Below are positions 26,483 through 35,255 of a stretch of 57,590 nt of DNA, piece by piece. Position numbers and translations under genes: made by a program. Numbering within the stretch: the first letter of the stretch is position 1; each line of letters begins with the position of its first letter. Under the pieces are notes generated by a model. It had not been told where the DNA came from. It made no database searches and worked only from the letters and a program-made list of their open reading frames with translations. This DNA is from JBCCGE01 sp039029455 (GTDB lineage Bacteria > Pseudomonadota > Gammaproteobacteria > Arenicellales > Poriferihabitantaceae), in the NCBI GenBank assembly GCA_039029455.1, contig JBCCGE010000009.1:1-57590 (forward strand), read 5' to 3'.

Positions 26483-27889
26483 ATGTCAGATTTTTCAACC
26501 GATCCGGGTTCGTTTCGAGATCCGTCCGGACAGGTTTTTTATTCGGATGGCGAGTTGTATCGACGGATCAATACATCCTACCGTGATGCCTTCGAGCAGT
26601 TTGAGTCCAGTGGGCTGATGGATCGATTGCATTCCGAAGGTCTGCTGGTGGCTCATGATGATGTGGATCGATCTGCGTTTTTGAATGTTGACGCATATAA
26701 AATTATCCGACCCAGACGCATTCCGTATATTTCATATCCCTATGAATGGTGTTTTTCCCAACTCAAAGATGCCGCACTGCTCACACTGAAAATTCAGAAA
26801 ATCTGTCTGCAGCACGGCATGACGCTGAAAGATGCCTCCGCGTACAACGTGCAGTTTTTGGGATCCCGTCCGCTTTTTATCGATACGTTGTCATTCGAGA
26901 CATTTGTCGAGAGACCGTGGTCAGCATACCGTCAGTTCTGCCAGCACTTTCTGGGGCCTCTGGCGCTGATGAGCTATACGGATTATCGGCTGTCCGATTT
27001 ACTTGTAACGCACATCGACGGCATTCCCCTTGATCTGGTATCGAAGCTACTCCCGGGCAGAACCCGGCTGAAACTCGGCCTCATGACCCATGTTCATATG
27101 CATGCGAAAAGTCAGTTAAAACACGCAGATGCGGGCAGGCAGACTGGCTCCGCGGGCAAGGCGTCTTCGCTTAAGATCAGTTGCGATAAAGCCGAAGCGT
27201 TGATTGACCACCTTATCTCGGTTACGGAAAGTCTGCAGTGGGAGCCGGCTGAAACAGAATGGGGGAATTACTATGCTGACACAAATTATGTTCCCGATGC
27301 ACTGACTCGAAAAGCGGAAATTGTTAAGGCGTTTGTAGCTTCAGTGCCCGAAAAGTGTCGGATCCTGCAGGATTTGGGGGCAAATGACGGCACCTTCGGC
27401 CGCTATTTGGCCGTCGATGACAGGCTGGTTCTGTGTCATGACATCGATGCACTGGCTGTGGAAAAAAATTACCTTGCAGCGAAGTCTGCGGGTGCGACGA
27501 ATGTACTGCCCTTGATCCAGGATCTTACCAACCCGTCGCCCGCTATCGGCTGGGCTGGTGTTGAACGACGGTCGTTTATTGAACGTGCACAAGTGGGTGT
27601 TTCGATGGCGCTTGCGTTGATCCACCATCTGGCGATCAGCAACAATGTGCCCCTTAAAGAACTCGCCGTATTTTTTGCCAGACTGTCGCCCTACCTGATT
27701 ATAGAATTTGTGCCAAAAACTGATTCACAGGTACAGCGCCTGCTGGTATCCAGAGACGATATCTTCAGCGAGTATTCTGTAGAAGGGTTCGAGTCCGAGT
27801 TTTCCGATGTGTTCGAAATTCTGCAAAAACAGCCCATCGAAAACTCAGAGCGGGTGCTGTATCTGATGAAAAGACGCAGCCGCTCCTAG
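26483..27889 (+). CDS. SAM-dependent methyltransferase, NoeA-like
   Basis: A 468-residue cytoplasmic protein. The N-terminal roughly 200 residues (FRDPSGQVFYSDGELYRRIN, IPYISYPYEWCFSQLKDAAL, DASAYNVQFLGSRPLFIDTLSF) are the domain typical of the NoeA-like group. The Rossmann methyltransferase part starts near 285 with motif I LQDLGANDGTFGRY and continues with the acidic LCHDIDA. The acceptor is unknown; it may be a glycan or polyketide-like group. It is divergent from the YLDPGTGS protein and sulfatase-fold genes, with which it seems to form a functional trio. Confidence 0.78.
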   Translation: MSDFSTDPGSFRDPSGQVFYSDGELYRRINTSYRDAFEQFESSGLMDRLHSEGLLVAHDDVDRSAFLNVDAYKIIRPRRIPYISYPYEWCFSQLKDAALLTLKIQKICLQHGMTLKDASAYNVQFLGSRPLFIDTLSFETFVERPWSAYRQFCQHFLGPLALMSYTDYRLSDLLVTHIDGIPLDLVSKLLPGRTRLKLGLMTHVHMHAKSQLKHADAGRQTGSAGKASSLKISCDKAEALIDHLISVTESLQWEPAETEWGNYYADTNYVPDALTRKAEIVKAFVASVPEKCRILQDLGANDGTFGRYLAVDDRLVLCHDIDALAVEKNYLAAKSAGATNVLPLIQDLTNPSPAIGWAGVERRSFIERAQVGVSMALALIHHLAISNNVPLKELAVFFARLSPYLIIEFVPKTDSQVQRLLVSRDDIFSEYSVEGFESEFSDVFEILQKQPIENSERVLYLMKRRSRS

Positions 27890-27916
27890 CAGGTCGTTCT
27901 CAGACGCTGATCCACA

Positions 27917-28945
27917 TCACGACTGCCCGTTTTCCGCAAATGCATTCAGTTTTTCAAGTAAATCCAGCGGCACGCTGACACCCTCGCGTTCAGCGTTCTG
28001 TCGGCATTGATGCCGTCGATCGCCCGGCAGTCGAACACCCGGTTGTTCAACCAGCGCGGTCAGCATGGATTCCAGACGTGACGCAAATACCCCGGCATCA
28101 CCCGAGTGAAAACGACTCGGTGATACCGCCAGAAAAAACTGACCGACCGCGGGGTATGTGCCCTCGTTATTCTTAAACATCGGCGCCTGAAACGAACAAT
28201 TCGGTCCCGCGATCGCACCTGCGAGCACATCGACCAGCAGCCCCAGAAGAGTGCCCTTGTATCCGCCCACGGGAGCCAGAGACCCGCCATTAATTACGGC
28301 GGTAGCATCGTCAGTCATTGCACCCTCAGAATCGTAACCCCAGCCCAGTGGAATTTTTTCACCAGCGGCGGCCTTTTGTTTAATGGTTACCAGTGCAACC
28401 TGACTGGTCGCCATGTCGGCCACAATAGGAAGATGCTGCTCTCTGGGTACGGCGAATGCCATAGGATTGGTGCCGAAAAACGGCTCCGCGCCCGGGGCTG
28501 GAGAGACCGCAGAAGGAGAGTTGGCGTAGCCGATACCGATCAATCCTTGTTGCGCCAGTCGATCAACAAACCAGCCAACTACGCCTGCGGAGTAACTGTT
28601 ACAAATGGATAACGCAGCGACACCCTGCTGATTTGCCAGATCGATGAAATCTTTTTCTGCATCAACAAACGCAGCGTGGGCAAAACCGTTAGCGGCGTCT
28701 GACTGGATTGCCGAGGGTGCGATCTGTTTGTGCTCAGGTTGCGCATCACCGACCAGTTTGTCGTGCAGCAGGTGCCCGCAGTAAATCGGCAGATAGTTCA
28801 AACCGACGGCCCGGATGCCATCACATTCGGCATCGACAATGGATTGGGTCGCAATCTCAAGTTGAGCGCCCTTTGCGCCGCAGGCGGACAGTGCCCGTCG
28901 CGTCAGGTCTGCGACTTCAGAAAGGCTCAGGTTTTTTTCCGACAT
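27917..28945 (-). CDS. Ldh2-family (malate/L-lactate dehydrogenase-like) oxidoreductase
   Basis: A 342-residue NAD(P)-dependent oxidoreductase of the Ldh2/YlbC/DpkA family: GTNPMAFAVPRE (about 158-169), VADMATSQVALVTIKQKAAAG (about 175-195), GYKGTLLGLLVDVLAGA. Family members reduce 2-oxo or cyclic imino acids. The usual S-H-G triad carrying the catalytic His is A-V-G here (residue 47 is Val), so the chemistry or proton donor may differ; this may be a separate subgroup. It converges with the methyltransferase gene and is followed upstream by a MetX-like hydrolase on the same strand. Confidence 0.78.
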   Translation of the reverse strand: MSEKNLSLSEVADLTRRALSACGAKGAQLEIATQSIVDAECDGIRAVGLNYLPIYCGHLLHDKLVGDAQPEHKQIAPSAIQSDAANGFAHAAFVDAEKDFIDLANQQGVAALSICNSYSAGVVGWFVDRLAQQGLIGIGYANSPSAVSPAPGAEPFFGTNPMAFAVPREQHLPIVADMATSQVALVTIKQKAAAGEKIPLGWGYDSEGAMTDDATAVINGGSLAPVGGYKGTLLGLLVDVLAGAIAGPNCSFQAPMFKNNEGTYPAVGQFFLAVSPSRFHSGDAGVFASRLESMLTALVEQPGVRLPGDRRHQCRQNAEREGVSVPLDLLEKLNAFAENGQS

Positions 28946-29050
28946 GTTGGTTTTATGTTGTTCGAAAGTCCCGGAGAATAGCAGACAATGTTTTCAACAA
29001 AAAAACCGCCGGATGTAATGGGTGATGCAACCGCAGAAGATTGAAGCTAT

Positions 29051-30058
29051 TCAGCCAATGAGCTCTGCAATCGCGGCATCAAGGAATTCAGCAAACCCGG
29101 TGTCATTCCCGGGTGAGGCCGCGCAGTGACCCCAGGGCGACTCAAAGACTCGCAGCTCACCATTTTTGATATGCGGGATTTCGAGTTCATTGTCGGCAGG
29201 CTGGAAATACAGATCATTGTCGACGGCGATGATGATCGTATTTGCGCTGATTTCATTCAGGGCAGCTTCAAGCTGACCGTTAAAACGGGCGTTGTCGCTG
29301 ATGTCGCCCGCCTGCCAGGTCGCGAGTTTTGCCAGCAGGTTGTTTGCATCCCAGTGCAGGTGATCTTGCTCCCAGTCCAGCAAAAGGTCTTCAAAGTGTT
29401 CGAACCCCATTTGCTGATGGAGCTTTTCGCGAAAAAAAGTCTGCGAATACGCCCATCCGGCATAGACCCGACCAAACGCCCGCAAACCGCGTTCGGGAGG
29501 GGCGTCGTAGAAGCCGTCATTGAAAGCCGGATCAGCGGTCAGGGCCGCTTTTACGCCCTCAAGGAATACAGCATTGTGCGGAGATGTTTTAGCGGATCCG
29601 CAAAACGGCAGGGCGTTGGAGACCCGATCGGGAAACTGGGACGCCCATTGAAAGGTCTGGCAACCTGCCATAGACCATCCGGTTACCAGTAGAATCTGCT
29701 CAATACCAAACACCTCCCACAGCAGTCGCTGCTGGGCAGCCACGTTGTCATAGAAAGTGACCTGCGGAAAATGGCCCGCTGACGATGCGGGTTCTGCGTT
29801 ACTCGGAGATGTCGATAATCCGTTGCCAAACAGATTAATGCTGATTATGAAATGTCGATTTGGATCCAGTGGACGATCAGCCCCGGTGTAGCCCTCGTTG
29901 CGAATGTGCGTTCCGGTGTAAAACGTCGGTATCAGCACGACATTGGATTTTTGGGAATTCAGTTCTCCCCATGCCTGATACGCCAGTTTGGCATTGCTGA
30001 GAACATCGCCGCTTTGCAGCTCAAAGTCACCGAGTGAAAAAGTGTGATAGTCGGACAT
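29051..30058 (-). CDS. MetX-like alpha/beta hydrolase
   Basis: A 335-residue alpha/beta-hydrolase of the homoserine O-acetyltransferase-like group. The nucleophile elbow is GWSMAGCQ (Ser near residue 133), the Asp lies in IIIAVDNDLYF (about 285) and the His in ESPWGHCAAS (about 313). The oxyanion segment IPTFYTGTH replaces the usual HALTGD of true MetX, so methionine synthesis is not supported. Related proteins act as esterases or acyltransferases of unknown substrate. It is divergent from ybaK, 78 bases away. Confidence 0.75.
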   Translation of the reverse strand: MSDYHTFSLGDFELQSGDVLSNAKLAYQAWGELNSQKSNVVLIPTFYTGTHIRNEGYTGADRPLDPNRHFIISINLFGNGLSTSPSNAEPASSAGHFPQVTFYDNVAAQQRLLWEVFGIEQILLVTGWSMAGCQTFQWASQFPDRVSNALPFCGSAKTSPHNAVFLEGVKAALTADPAFNDGFYDAPPERGLRAFGRVYAGWAYSQTFFREKLHQQMGFEHFEDLLLDWEQDHLHWDANNLLAKLATWQAGDISDNARFNGQLEAALNEISANTIIIAVDNDLYFQPADNELEIPHIKNGELRVFESPWGHCAASPGNDTGFAEFLDAAIAELIG

Positions 30059-30136
30059 ATCCGTATTGCGGAATGATTGCGGACTGTGCCATTGTATCTC
30101 CCTGAATCCCGGTTAGCGATACAACTGAACCCGATA

Positions 30137-30628
30137 ATGTCCGATACTCTTCCCCACGTTCGCAGTATTCTTGAGTCTACAAACCTGCCCTTCGAGGTCT
30201 GGGACTGCGATAACGAGCTTGCCGATACTGCGGCGTTTTGCGCACACTACAACGTGAGTCCAGGGCAGTCGGCCAATGCGATTCTGGTTCGATCGAAAGA
30301 GCAAAGTCCACAATGGCGTCTGTGTGTGGTGCTGGCGACACACAAGCTGGACGTGAACAAGGCGGTCCGCAAAACACTCGGTGTTAAGAAGGTGTCGTTT
30401 GCATCTGCGGAAGAAACACGTGAAAAAACATCTATGGAGATTGGCGGGGTGACACCAATAGGGTTGCCGGATGATCTGATCGTATGGGTTGACGAAGCGG
30501 TGATGAAACCGAACTTTATTATACTTGGAGGCGGCAATCGAACATCCAAACTTAAGGTTTCGCCCGAAATATTCAGGCAGCTACCGAACGTCGAGGTTAT
30601 TGAAAATCTTGCCATTCCCCGAGAATGA
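30137..30628 (+). CDS. YbaK/EbsC-family aminoacyl-tRNA deacylase
   Basis: 163 residues with the YbaK/ProX fold. Residues 1-80 carry the N-terminal strands; KLDVNKAVRKTLGVKKVSFAS (about 75-95) includes the conserved Lys, and the GVTPIGLPDDLIVWVDEAV segment is the family's substrate loop. The expected role is hydrolysis of mischarged tRNA such as Cys-tRNA(Pro). The ATG at 30137 gives the typical N-terminus; the frame is open 60 bases earlier. A small DMT-type gene follows 28 bases downstream. Confidence 0.85.
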   Translation: MSDTLPHVRSILESTNLPFEVWDCDNELADTAAFCAHYNVSPGQSANAILVRSKEQSPQWRLCVVLATHKLDVNKAVRKTLGVKKVSFASAEETREKTSMEIGGVTPIGLPDDLIVWVDEAVMKPNFIILGGGNRTSKLKVSPEIFRQLPNVEVIENLAIPRE

Positions 30629-30656
30629 TGTCGATTTATTCGGAAACTCAATCGCT

Positions 30657-31118
30657 ATGATTACCGCTATTCTGCTTGCGTTGATTACGTTGTTGTATAC
30701 TGGCTACAACCTGTTTATCAAAGCGTCAGGAAATTCTGTAGGGTCCACTCATGTGGCTCCAATTCTGGCGACCATCGCGCTACAGATAGCGGCTTTATCA
30801 GTATCGATTGTTTTTCTGGCGTCGCTGATTCAACAAAAACAGGCGTTACAACTGCCGACCCAAACCTACATCCTGGCGATCTGTGGCGGTCTGTGTATCG
30901 GACTTGCAGAGATTCTTTACTTTTATCTGTTCAGAGGTATCTCAGGGGAAAGGTCTGTGACGGCGTCGGTCGCCATTCCGCTGATTGTTGGCGGGACTAT
31001 AATTTTGACCGTGTTTGGCGCCCGGTGGTTTTACGCAGAGACACTTAATCAGGGGCAGTGGATCGCGCTATTCGTTTCGTCTTTGGGTTTGTCCTTGCTG
31101 GCCTGGTTTTCGCGTTGA
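30657..31118 (+). CDS. Half-size DMT-superfamily membrane protein
   Basis: 153 residues with about five helices: one EamA-like domain instead of the usual two. The start MITAILLALITLLYTGYNLFIKAS and the ending WIALFVSSLGLSLLAWF are DMT-like. Single-domain members work as dimers. The substrate is unknown. It is probably cotranscribed with ybaK. It is not a truncation, since both ends look complete. Confidence 0.65.
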   Translation: MITAILLALITLLYTGYNLFIKASGNSVGSTHVAPILATIALQIAALSVSIVFLASLIQQKQALQLPTQTYILAICGGLCIGLAEILYFYLFRGISGERSVTASVAIPLIVGGTIILTVFGARWFYAETLNQGQWIALFVSSLGLSLLAWFSR

Positions 31119-31271
31119 GTAGAAATCAGCACTGTTCGTTTAGTCCCGACTGACTCTGGTAGCGGCTGGTTTCGATCCCCGATTTGCCGGCAGAAAAAAC
31201 TATTGGGATTCCGAAACACTCATAGCAGCGGCGTGTTCCCCGTATCCGAGTGATTCGGTACAGAGGGGCAA

Positions 31272-32714
31272 TCAGGATCCGATCGGCGTGAAATCATATT
31301 CCTCAGATTGGAGTATGGCGTCGATGCCGCCCAGTCGATTGATACAGTCCGCCTGATCTTTAAACGCCGTTTGATTTGCCACATCAGGATCTACGATCTC
31401 ACACAACTGCCGGTGGCATACAACCTGGTGGTGAGAGTACTGGTTCTGTCCCGCCAGATCGTTAAGCTCATCCGGGTCGTCCTGGATGTTGAAAAGTTCG
31501 GGTTCGTACCCCGGGTAGTAGTTGTACTTCCATTGATCGGTGCGCAGCATAAACATACCGGTTGGGGAACCCCCGTCGTGATACTCACTTAGAATGGCTC
31601 GGGGCCGATGTGAGCTGTTGGCAAGTTCCTGCAACGGCATCCCCGGTTTGGTGTCGCCCATTGATGGTAGTCCGGCTGCAGCAGTCATGGTCGGAAAGAT
31701 GTCGACCAGTGAAGTCAGTGTGGTTATCTCTCTGCCTTTGGGGATGTCGGGTCCGGCGATCAGCATCGGAATTCGGGTCGATTCATCGTAAAGCGACATC
31801 TTCGTCCACATACGTCGGTCGCCGTTGTGATCGCCGTGATCGCTGCTGTAGACAACAAGTGTATTGTCGGCAAGACCCTGAGATTCCAGAGTCGACAGGA
31901 CTTCTGCGATCTGAGCATCGAGAAAACTGCACAGGCCATAGTACCCCGCCCGTGCAATCTGCCGTGTCTCGTTGTTGAAGTGCTGGTCGTAATTGAAGTT
32001 CTTCCGAATTTCCCGGGTGACAGCGTGTCTCGGGAGTTGGTCGTCACGAAGAAACCGGGCCTCGTCCATGGCCTCCAGAGGGTAGAGATCGAAGAATTCA
32101 TCCGGACAGGTCAGGGGGTAGTGCGGTCGCAGCCAGGACACAAAGAGCGACCAGGGTTGTTTGTCGTTGCGGTTCGCTGACTGCAGCCATTCACACGCTC
32201 CCCGAGTGACGCCGACATCATACTGGGTGTAGTCACAGTCTCCTGATCCTATCTCCTGCGCATAGGCCGAACAATCGAGAACCGCCTCGTGGTTTCTCAG
32301 CAGGCCTTTTATCCAGCCGACTCCACCTTTGATATAGAGGGGTAGATGTTCATGGTCGAATCCGTGATCTTCCCTGTTGCTGCGATAATGCAGTTTGCCG
32401 ATAGACTCCACTCGATAGCCGGCATTGCCAATCACGTGTCCCCAGCTTTTGGGTTCGCCCTCATACGCCTGCGCATTCGACCAGCACCGCGTTCTGTGAA
32501 CGTATTCACCGCTGGCCAGTGCTGCTCTGGCCGGTACACAAATCGGCGATGGCGTGTAGGCGTTGACGAACCGGGTGCCGCGTTCCGCGAGTTTATCAAG
32601 CGCCGGGGTTTTTACCAGTCCGTGGCCGGCACACCCCATAGCATCGGATCTGTGCTCGTCACTGAACAGAAATAGAATATTGGGCCGGTCGCCGGTTTGA
32701 TTTGCGTCTTTCAT
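31272..32714 (-). CDS. Formylglycine-dependent sulfatase (choline-sulfatase-like)
   Basis: A 480-residue sulfatase without signal peptide, so cytoplasmic. The formylglycine site is PICVPARAAL (Cys near residue 60), metal-binding residues are in LFLFSDEHRSDAMG, and YSSDHGDHNGDRRMWTK carries the late Asp/His pair. The overall layout resembles BetC and related alkyl- or choline-sulfatases. Sulfatase maturation would need a separate formylglycine-generating enzyme, not seen here. The ATG at 32714 is preferred to the GTG just before it. It is divergent from a DMT permease, which could move its product or substrate. Confidence 0.82.
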   Translation of the reverse strand: MKDANQTGDRPNILFLFSDEHRSDAMGCAGHGLVKTPALDKLAERGTRFVNAYTPSPICVPARAALASGEYVHRTRCWSNAQAYEGEPKSWGHVIGNAGYRVESIGKLHYRSNREDHGFDHEHLPLYIKGGVGWIKGLLRNHEAVLDCSAYAQEIGSGDCDYTQYDVGVTRGACEWLQSANRNDKQPWSLFVSWLRPHYPLTCPDEFFDLYPLEAMDEARFLRDDQLPRHAVTREIRKNFNYDQHFNNETRQIARAGYYGLCSFLDAQIAEVLSTLESQGLADNTLVVYSSDHGDHNGDRRMWTKMSLYDESTRIPMLIAGPDIPKGREITTLTSLVDIFPTMTAAAGLPSMGDTKPGMPLQELANSSHRPRAILSEYHDGGSPTGMFMLRTDQWKYNYYPGYEPELFNIQDDPDELNDLAGQNQYSHHQVVCHRQLCEIVDPDVANQTAFKDQADCINRLGGIDAILQSEEYDFTPIGS

Positions 32715-32808
32715 CACTGGATGCCTCGGGAAATTCAGCTGTTTAGTCCAATGGTTATTGCGTCTGTCGATGCTATACCATACGCCCCGGATTCAAAGAA
32801 GACAAATT

Positions 32809-33690
32809 ATGGCTGGGACATTGTCTGCAGGTGTGCTGTACGCACTTGCAACCGCTGTCACGATAGGTTCAATCACGACCTTCGCCCGTGTGTACTACAA
32901 CGAAGGCGGTGACGGTACATCGTTGATGATGGTGCGATTTGTTGCTTCGGCTTCGCTGATCGGACTGTTCGCACTGACCACGGGCCGGTCGCTGATCGTG
33001 GGGCAGCACGAGCGCCGGTCGGTATTCAAGGTTGCACTGGTATGGGCTGCATCCATGATCTGCTACCTAAAGTCTGTGGAGACGATTTCAGTCAGCCTTG
33101 CGGTATTGATTCTGTACACCTACCCCTTGCTGGTGCTGATGTTGTCGATGTTGAATAAACGCATCGACGCATCGTTGGGTCATATTTTGCTTTTTGTGCT
33201 GGCATTTGTCGGTCTGGCGCTGGCTCTGTTCAGCGGTGATGTCAGAATCGACAGTCTCGGGCTAACCCTGGCGTGTTGCGCGGCGTTGGGCGCAGCCTAC
33301 ACATTTTTTGCCGGAGCTGACGTAGCGCCGCGGGTTTCGTCTTGGGCGATTTCGTTCTGGACCAGTGTTATAGGCGTGGTACTTCTTAGTCCCTTTATGG
33401 GGGACGGTATCGCGCGACCAACAGGATCAGCAGGTCTTTGGGCACTGATCATTGCGACTCTGTGCTACGCTGTCGCGGTCGTTTGCCAGTTCGCTGCCTT
33501 GTCCAGAATGTCAGCGGCCAAAGCGTCCTTCTTATTGAATCTGGAGCCCGTCGTATCTATTTTGCTGGCGGCCGTCGTTTTGTCGGAAACATTGACCCTG
33601 ATTCAATGGGCAGGAGTGGTTTTGATCCTCGGAGTGTTATTCGGATCGTCGGGTACGCTGTTCAGGAGGCCTTCTGATGGTGAAAATTGA
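32809..33690 (+). CDS. EamA/DMT-superfamily permease
   Basis: 293 residues with ten predicted helices in two EamA repeats. The repeat-1 segment MMVRFVASASLIGLFAL and repeat-2 ending LLNLEPVVSILLAAVVLSETLTLIQWAGVVLIL are diagnostic. It probably exports a small metabolite. Start at ATG 32809; the stretch before it is in frame but lacks family features. It is divergent from the sulfatase and 111 bases upstream of the MetF-like gene. Confidence 0.85.
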   Translation: MAGTLSAGVLYALATAVTIGSITTFARVYYNEGGDGTSLMMVRFVASASLIGLFALTTGRSLIVGQHERRSVFKVALVWAASMICYLKSVETISVSLAVLILYTYPLLVLMLSMLNKRIDASLGHILLFVLAFVGLALALFSGDVRIDSLGLTLACCAALGAAYTFFAGADVAPRVSSWAISFWTSVIGVVLLSPFMGDGIARPTGSAGLWALIIATLCYAVAVVCQFAALSRMSAAKASFLLNLEPVVSILLAAVVLSETLTLIQWAGVVLILGVLFGSSGTLFRRPSDGEN

Positions 33691-33801
33691 CGGGAATTTC
33701 CCCAATAACGTCGCTGTCGGAAAACCCGCGCTGTGCTGCATTCTCTACTATTCGCACGCTTTTCCTATTTAATACAAACCATCGGAATCATCGAGGTCGT
33801 T

Positions 33802-34641
33802 ATGGCAGAACGTATATCCGCTTCAATTGAAATCTCACCCAAACAGGCTGTTGAAAGCGAGGATTTGCCGGGATTGTTTCCCGCGGGGACCTGGGTATAC
33901 ATAACAGATGTCGGCACCGACAGCGCGGAGACAATTACCTCCGGCGCCAACCGTCTGCGCGAACTGGGCTATGTGGCTGTGCCGCACTTTGCATCTCGTC
34001 GATTGACGACCAAAGACGCCCTTTATCAACGGGTAAAAATGCTCAGCGAGGAAGCCGGAGTTGGAAACGTTCTCGTTATTGGTGGTGGACTTGAAGAGCA
34101 GGCCGGTGACTTTGGGTCATCGCTGGAAGTTCTCGAAACCGGCTATTTTGATGAATTCGGAATACGCAGTATCGGTGTGGCAGGCCATCCGGAGGGATCA
34201 CCTGATTTCGATGATGATGTTGCCGCAGAAGCGCTTAAACTAAAACGTGCGTTTGGTGAACGTACCGATGCCGATATGCGGGTCGTTACCCAATTTGGTT
34301 TCGATGCTGAGGGTTTTGTGCGATGGGCGGAGGGGTTGGCCGCAAATGGTGTGGACCTGCCTGTCCATCTGGGTGTTGCAGGACCGGCGAAACTGACAAC
34401 TCTGGTTAAGTTTGCCGCGATGTGCGGGGTTGGAAATTCTATTCAGTTCTTAAAGAAGCGCGCCTCGGCAATCTCTACTCTGGTCACTGGTTTTGACCCC
34501 GAGGTGGTTGTTGCGCCGATTGAAGACCACGTTATGAAGACGGAGCCGACAGCGATTGCACAGATTCATGTATTTCCTTTTGGCGGTATTAAGAAATCTG
34601 CGGAGTGGTTAAAAGAACGCGGCAGCTGGAATCCGAGCTGA
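33802..34641 (+). CDS. Methylenetetrahydrofolate reductase-like protein
   Basis: A 279-residue MetF-superfamily TIM-barrel flavoprotein. Blocks include ASRRLTTKDALYQRVKMLSEEAG, GVAGHPEGSPDF (about 130-141), VVTQFGFDAEGFVRW and PVHLGVAGPAKLTTLVKFAAMCGVG (about 190-215). It diverges from housekeeping MetF and resembles stand-alone relatives found with C1 or methylamine/betaine pathways, where it may handle methylene- or methyl-THF. GAGG lies five bases before the ATG. Neighbouring genes (sulfatase, DMT) do not settle the pathway. Confidence 0.78.
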   Translation: MAERISASIEISPKQAVESEDLPGLFPAGTWVYITDVGTDSAETITSGANRLRELGYVAVPHFASRRLTTKDALYQRVKMLSEEAGVGNVLVIGGGLEEQAGDFGSSLEVLETGYFDEFGIRSIGVAGHPEGSPDFDDDVAAEALKLKRAFGERTDADMRVVTQFGFDAEGFVRWAEGLAANGVDLPVHLGVAGPAKLTTLVKFAAMCGVGNSIQFLKKRASAISTLVTGFDPEVVVAPIEDHVMKTEPTAIAQIHVFPFGGIKKSAEWLKERGSWNPS

Positions 34642-34707
34642 GAAAACGATTCCTCGACCACAGACTTTGAGATCGGGGAACTGGCGTCTGGAGAGCGGGA
34701 CAGTTTC

Positions 34708-35148
34708 CTAGCACAACACGTCAAATTGGATTTTTTCAACGCCGCCTTGCGGGAGTTCGAGCTTGATCGTCCATTCTCCGATAACATCCTCGTAGCCCGC
34801 TGAAGGATCGAACAGACCGGTCAGCATGCCGGACAATCCGGATCCACCCCCACCCTCGATGGTGATGCCATCCCAGACATACTGCCCTGAACCGGTGTTT
34901 TCGAAACTGCGTTCCTGAAGGCGAACTCGATCCCCAAGGGGGTCGATCCAGGACACCTTCACGGTTTTAGTCTCGTCAGCATTGGCGTCGGCGATGTGAT
35001 AAATATAGATGTCATCGGTGCAGGTGAAGCTTGCGGACTTCTTTATTTTTCCCGACAGCACAGTTGCGGTGTAGGTCTGTGTATTGGCGAACGCGGATTG
35101 GCTAAGGGCAACAATCAAACCTGTAGTGATCAAAATAAGTTTTTTCAT
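34708..35148 (-). CDS. Small exported protein of unknown function
   Basis: 146 residues with a clear Sec signal peptide (KKLILITTGLIVALSQSAFA-NTQ). The mature part is beta-rich and Gly-containing (TIEGGGGSGLSGMLTG), with two Cys (FTCTDD and the last residue) that could form a disulfide. AGGAAA precedes the ATG. It lies downstream of the lipoprotein gene, with a terminator between, so it probably has its own promoter. Not recognised. Confidence 0.6.
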   Translation of the reverse strand: MKKLILITTGLIVALSQSAFANTQTYTATVLSGKIKKSASFTCTDDIYIYHIADANADETKTVKVSWIDPLGDRVRLQERSFENTGSGQYVWDGITIEGGGGSGLSGMLTGLFDPSAGYEDVIGEWTIKLELPQGGVEKIQFDVLC

Positions 35149-35191
35149 TTTTAATTTCCTCGATTCTTGGCAGTTCGAAACGTCAGTATTG

Positions 35192-35225
35192 AAAAAAGGG
35201 GCTGTCGTCAGACTGACCGACAGCC
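35192..35225 (-). terminator. Rho-independent terminator after the lipoprotein gene
   Basis: On the minus strand an 8-bp GGCTGTCG / CGACAGCC stem is followed by CCTTTTTTC. It lies 31 bases after the lipoprotein stop and separates it from the small exported protein. Confidence 0.8.
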
Positions 35226-35255
35226 AAATCAACAGTACTGTTGTTTCGAGGATTG

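Noticed and set aside
29126..29692. 188-codon open frame on the plus strand
   Set aside because: Antisense to the MetX-like hydrolase, which has a full catalytic triad.
29051..30058. homoserine O-acetyltransferase (metX) identity
   Set aside because: The oxyanion segment typical of MetX is not kept and no methionine genes are nearby. Called only MetX-like.
30657..31118. frameshifted remnant of a full-length EamA permease
   Set aside because: Both ends look complete and no second EamA repeat is found in any frame downstream, so it is a single-domain protein.
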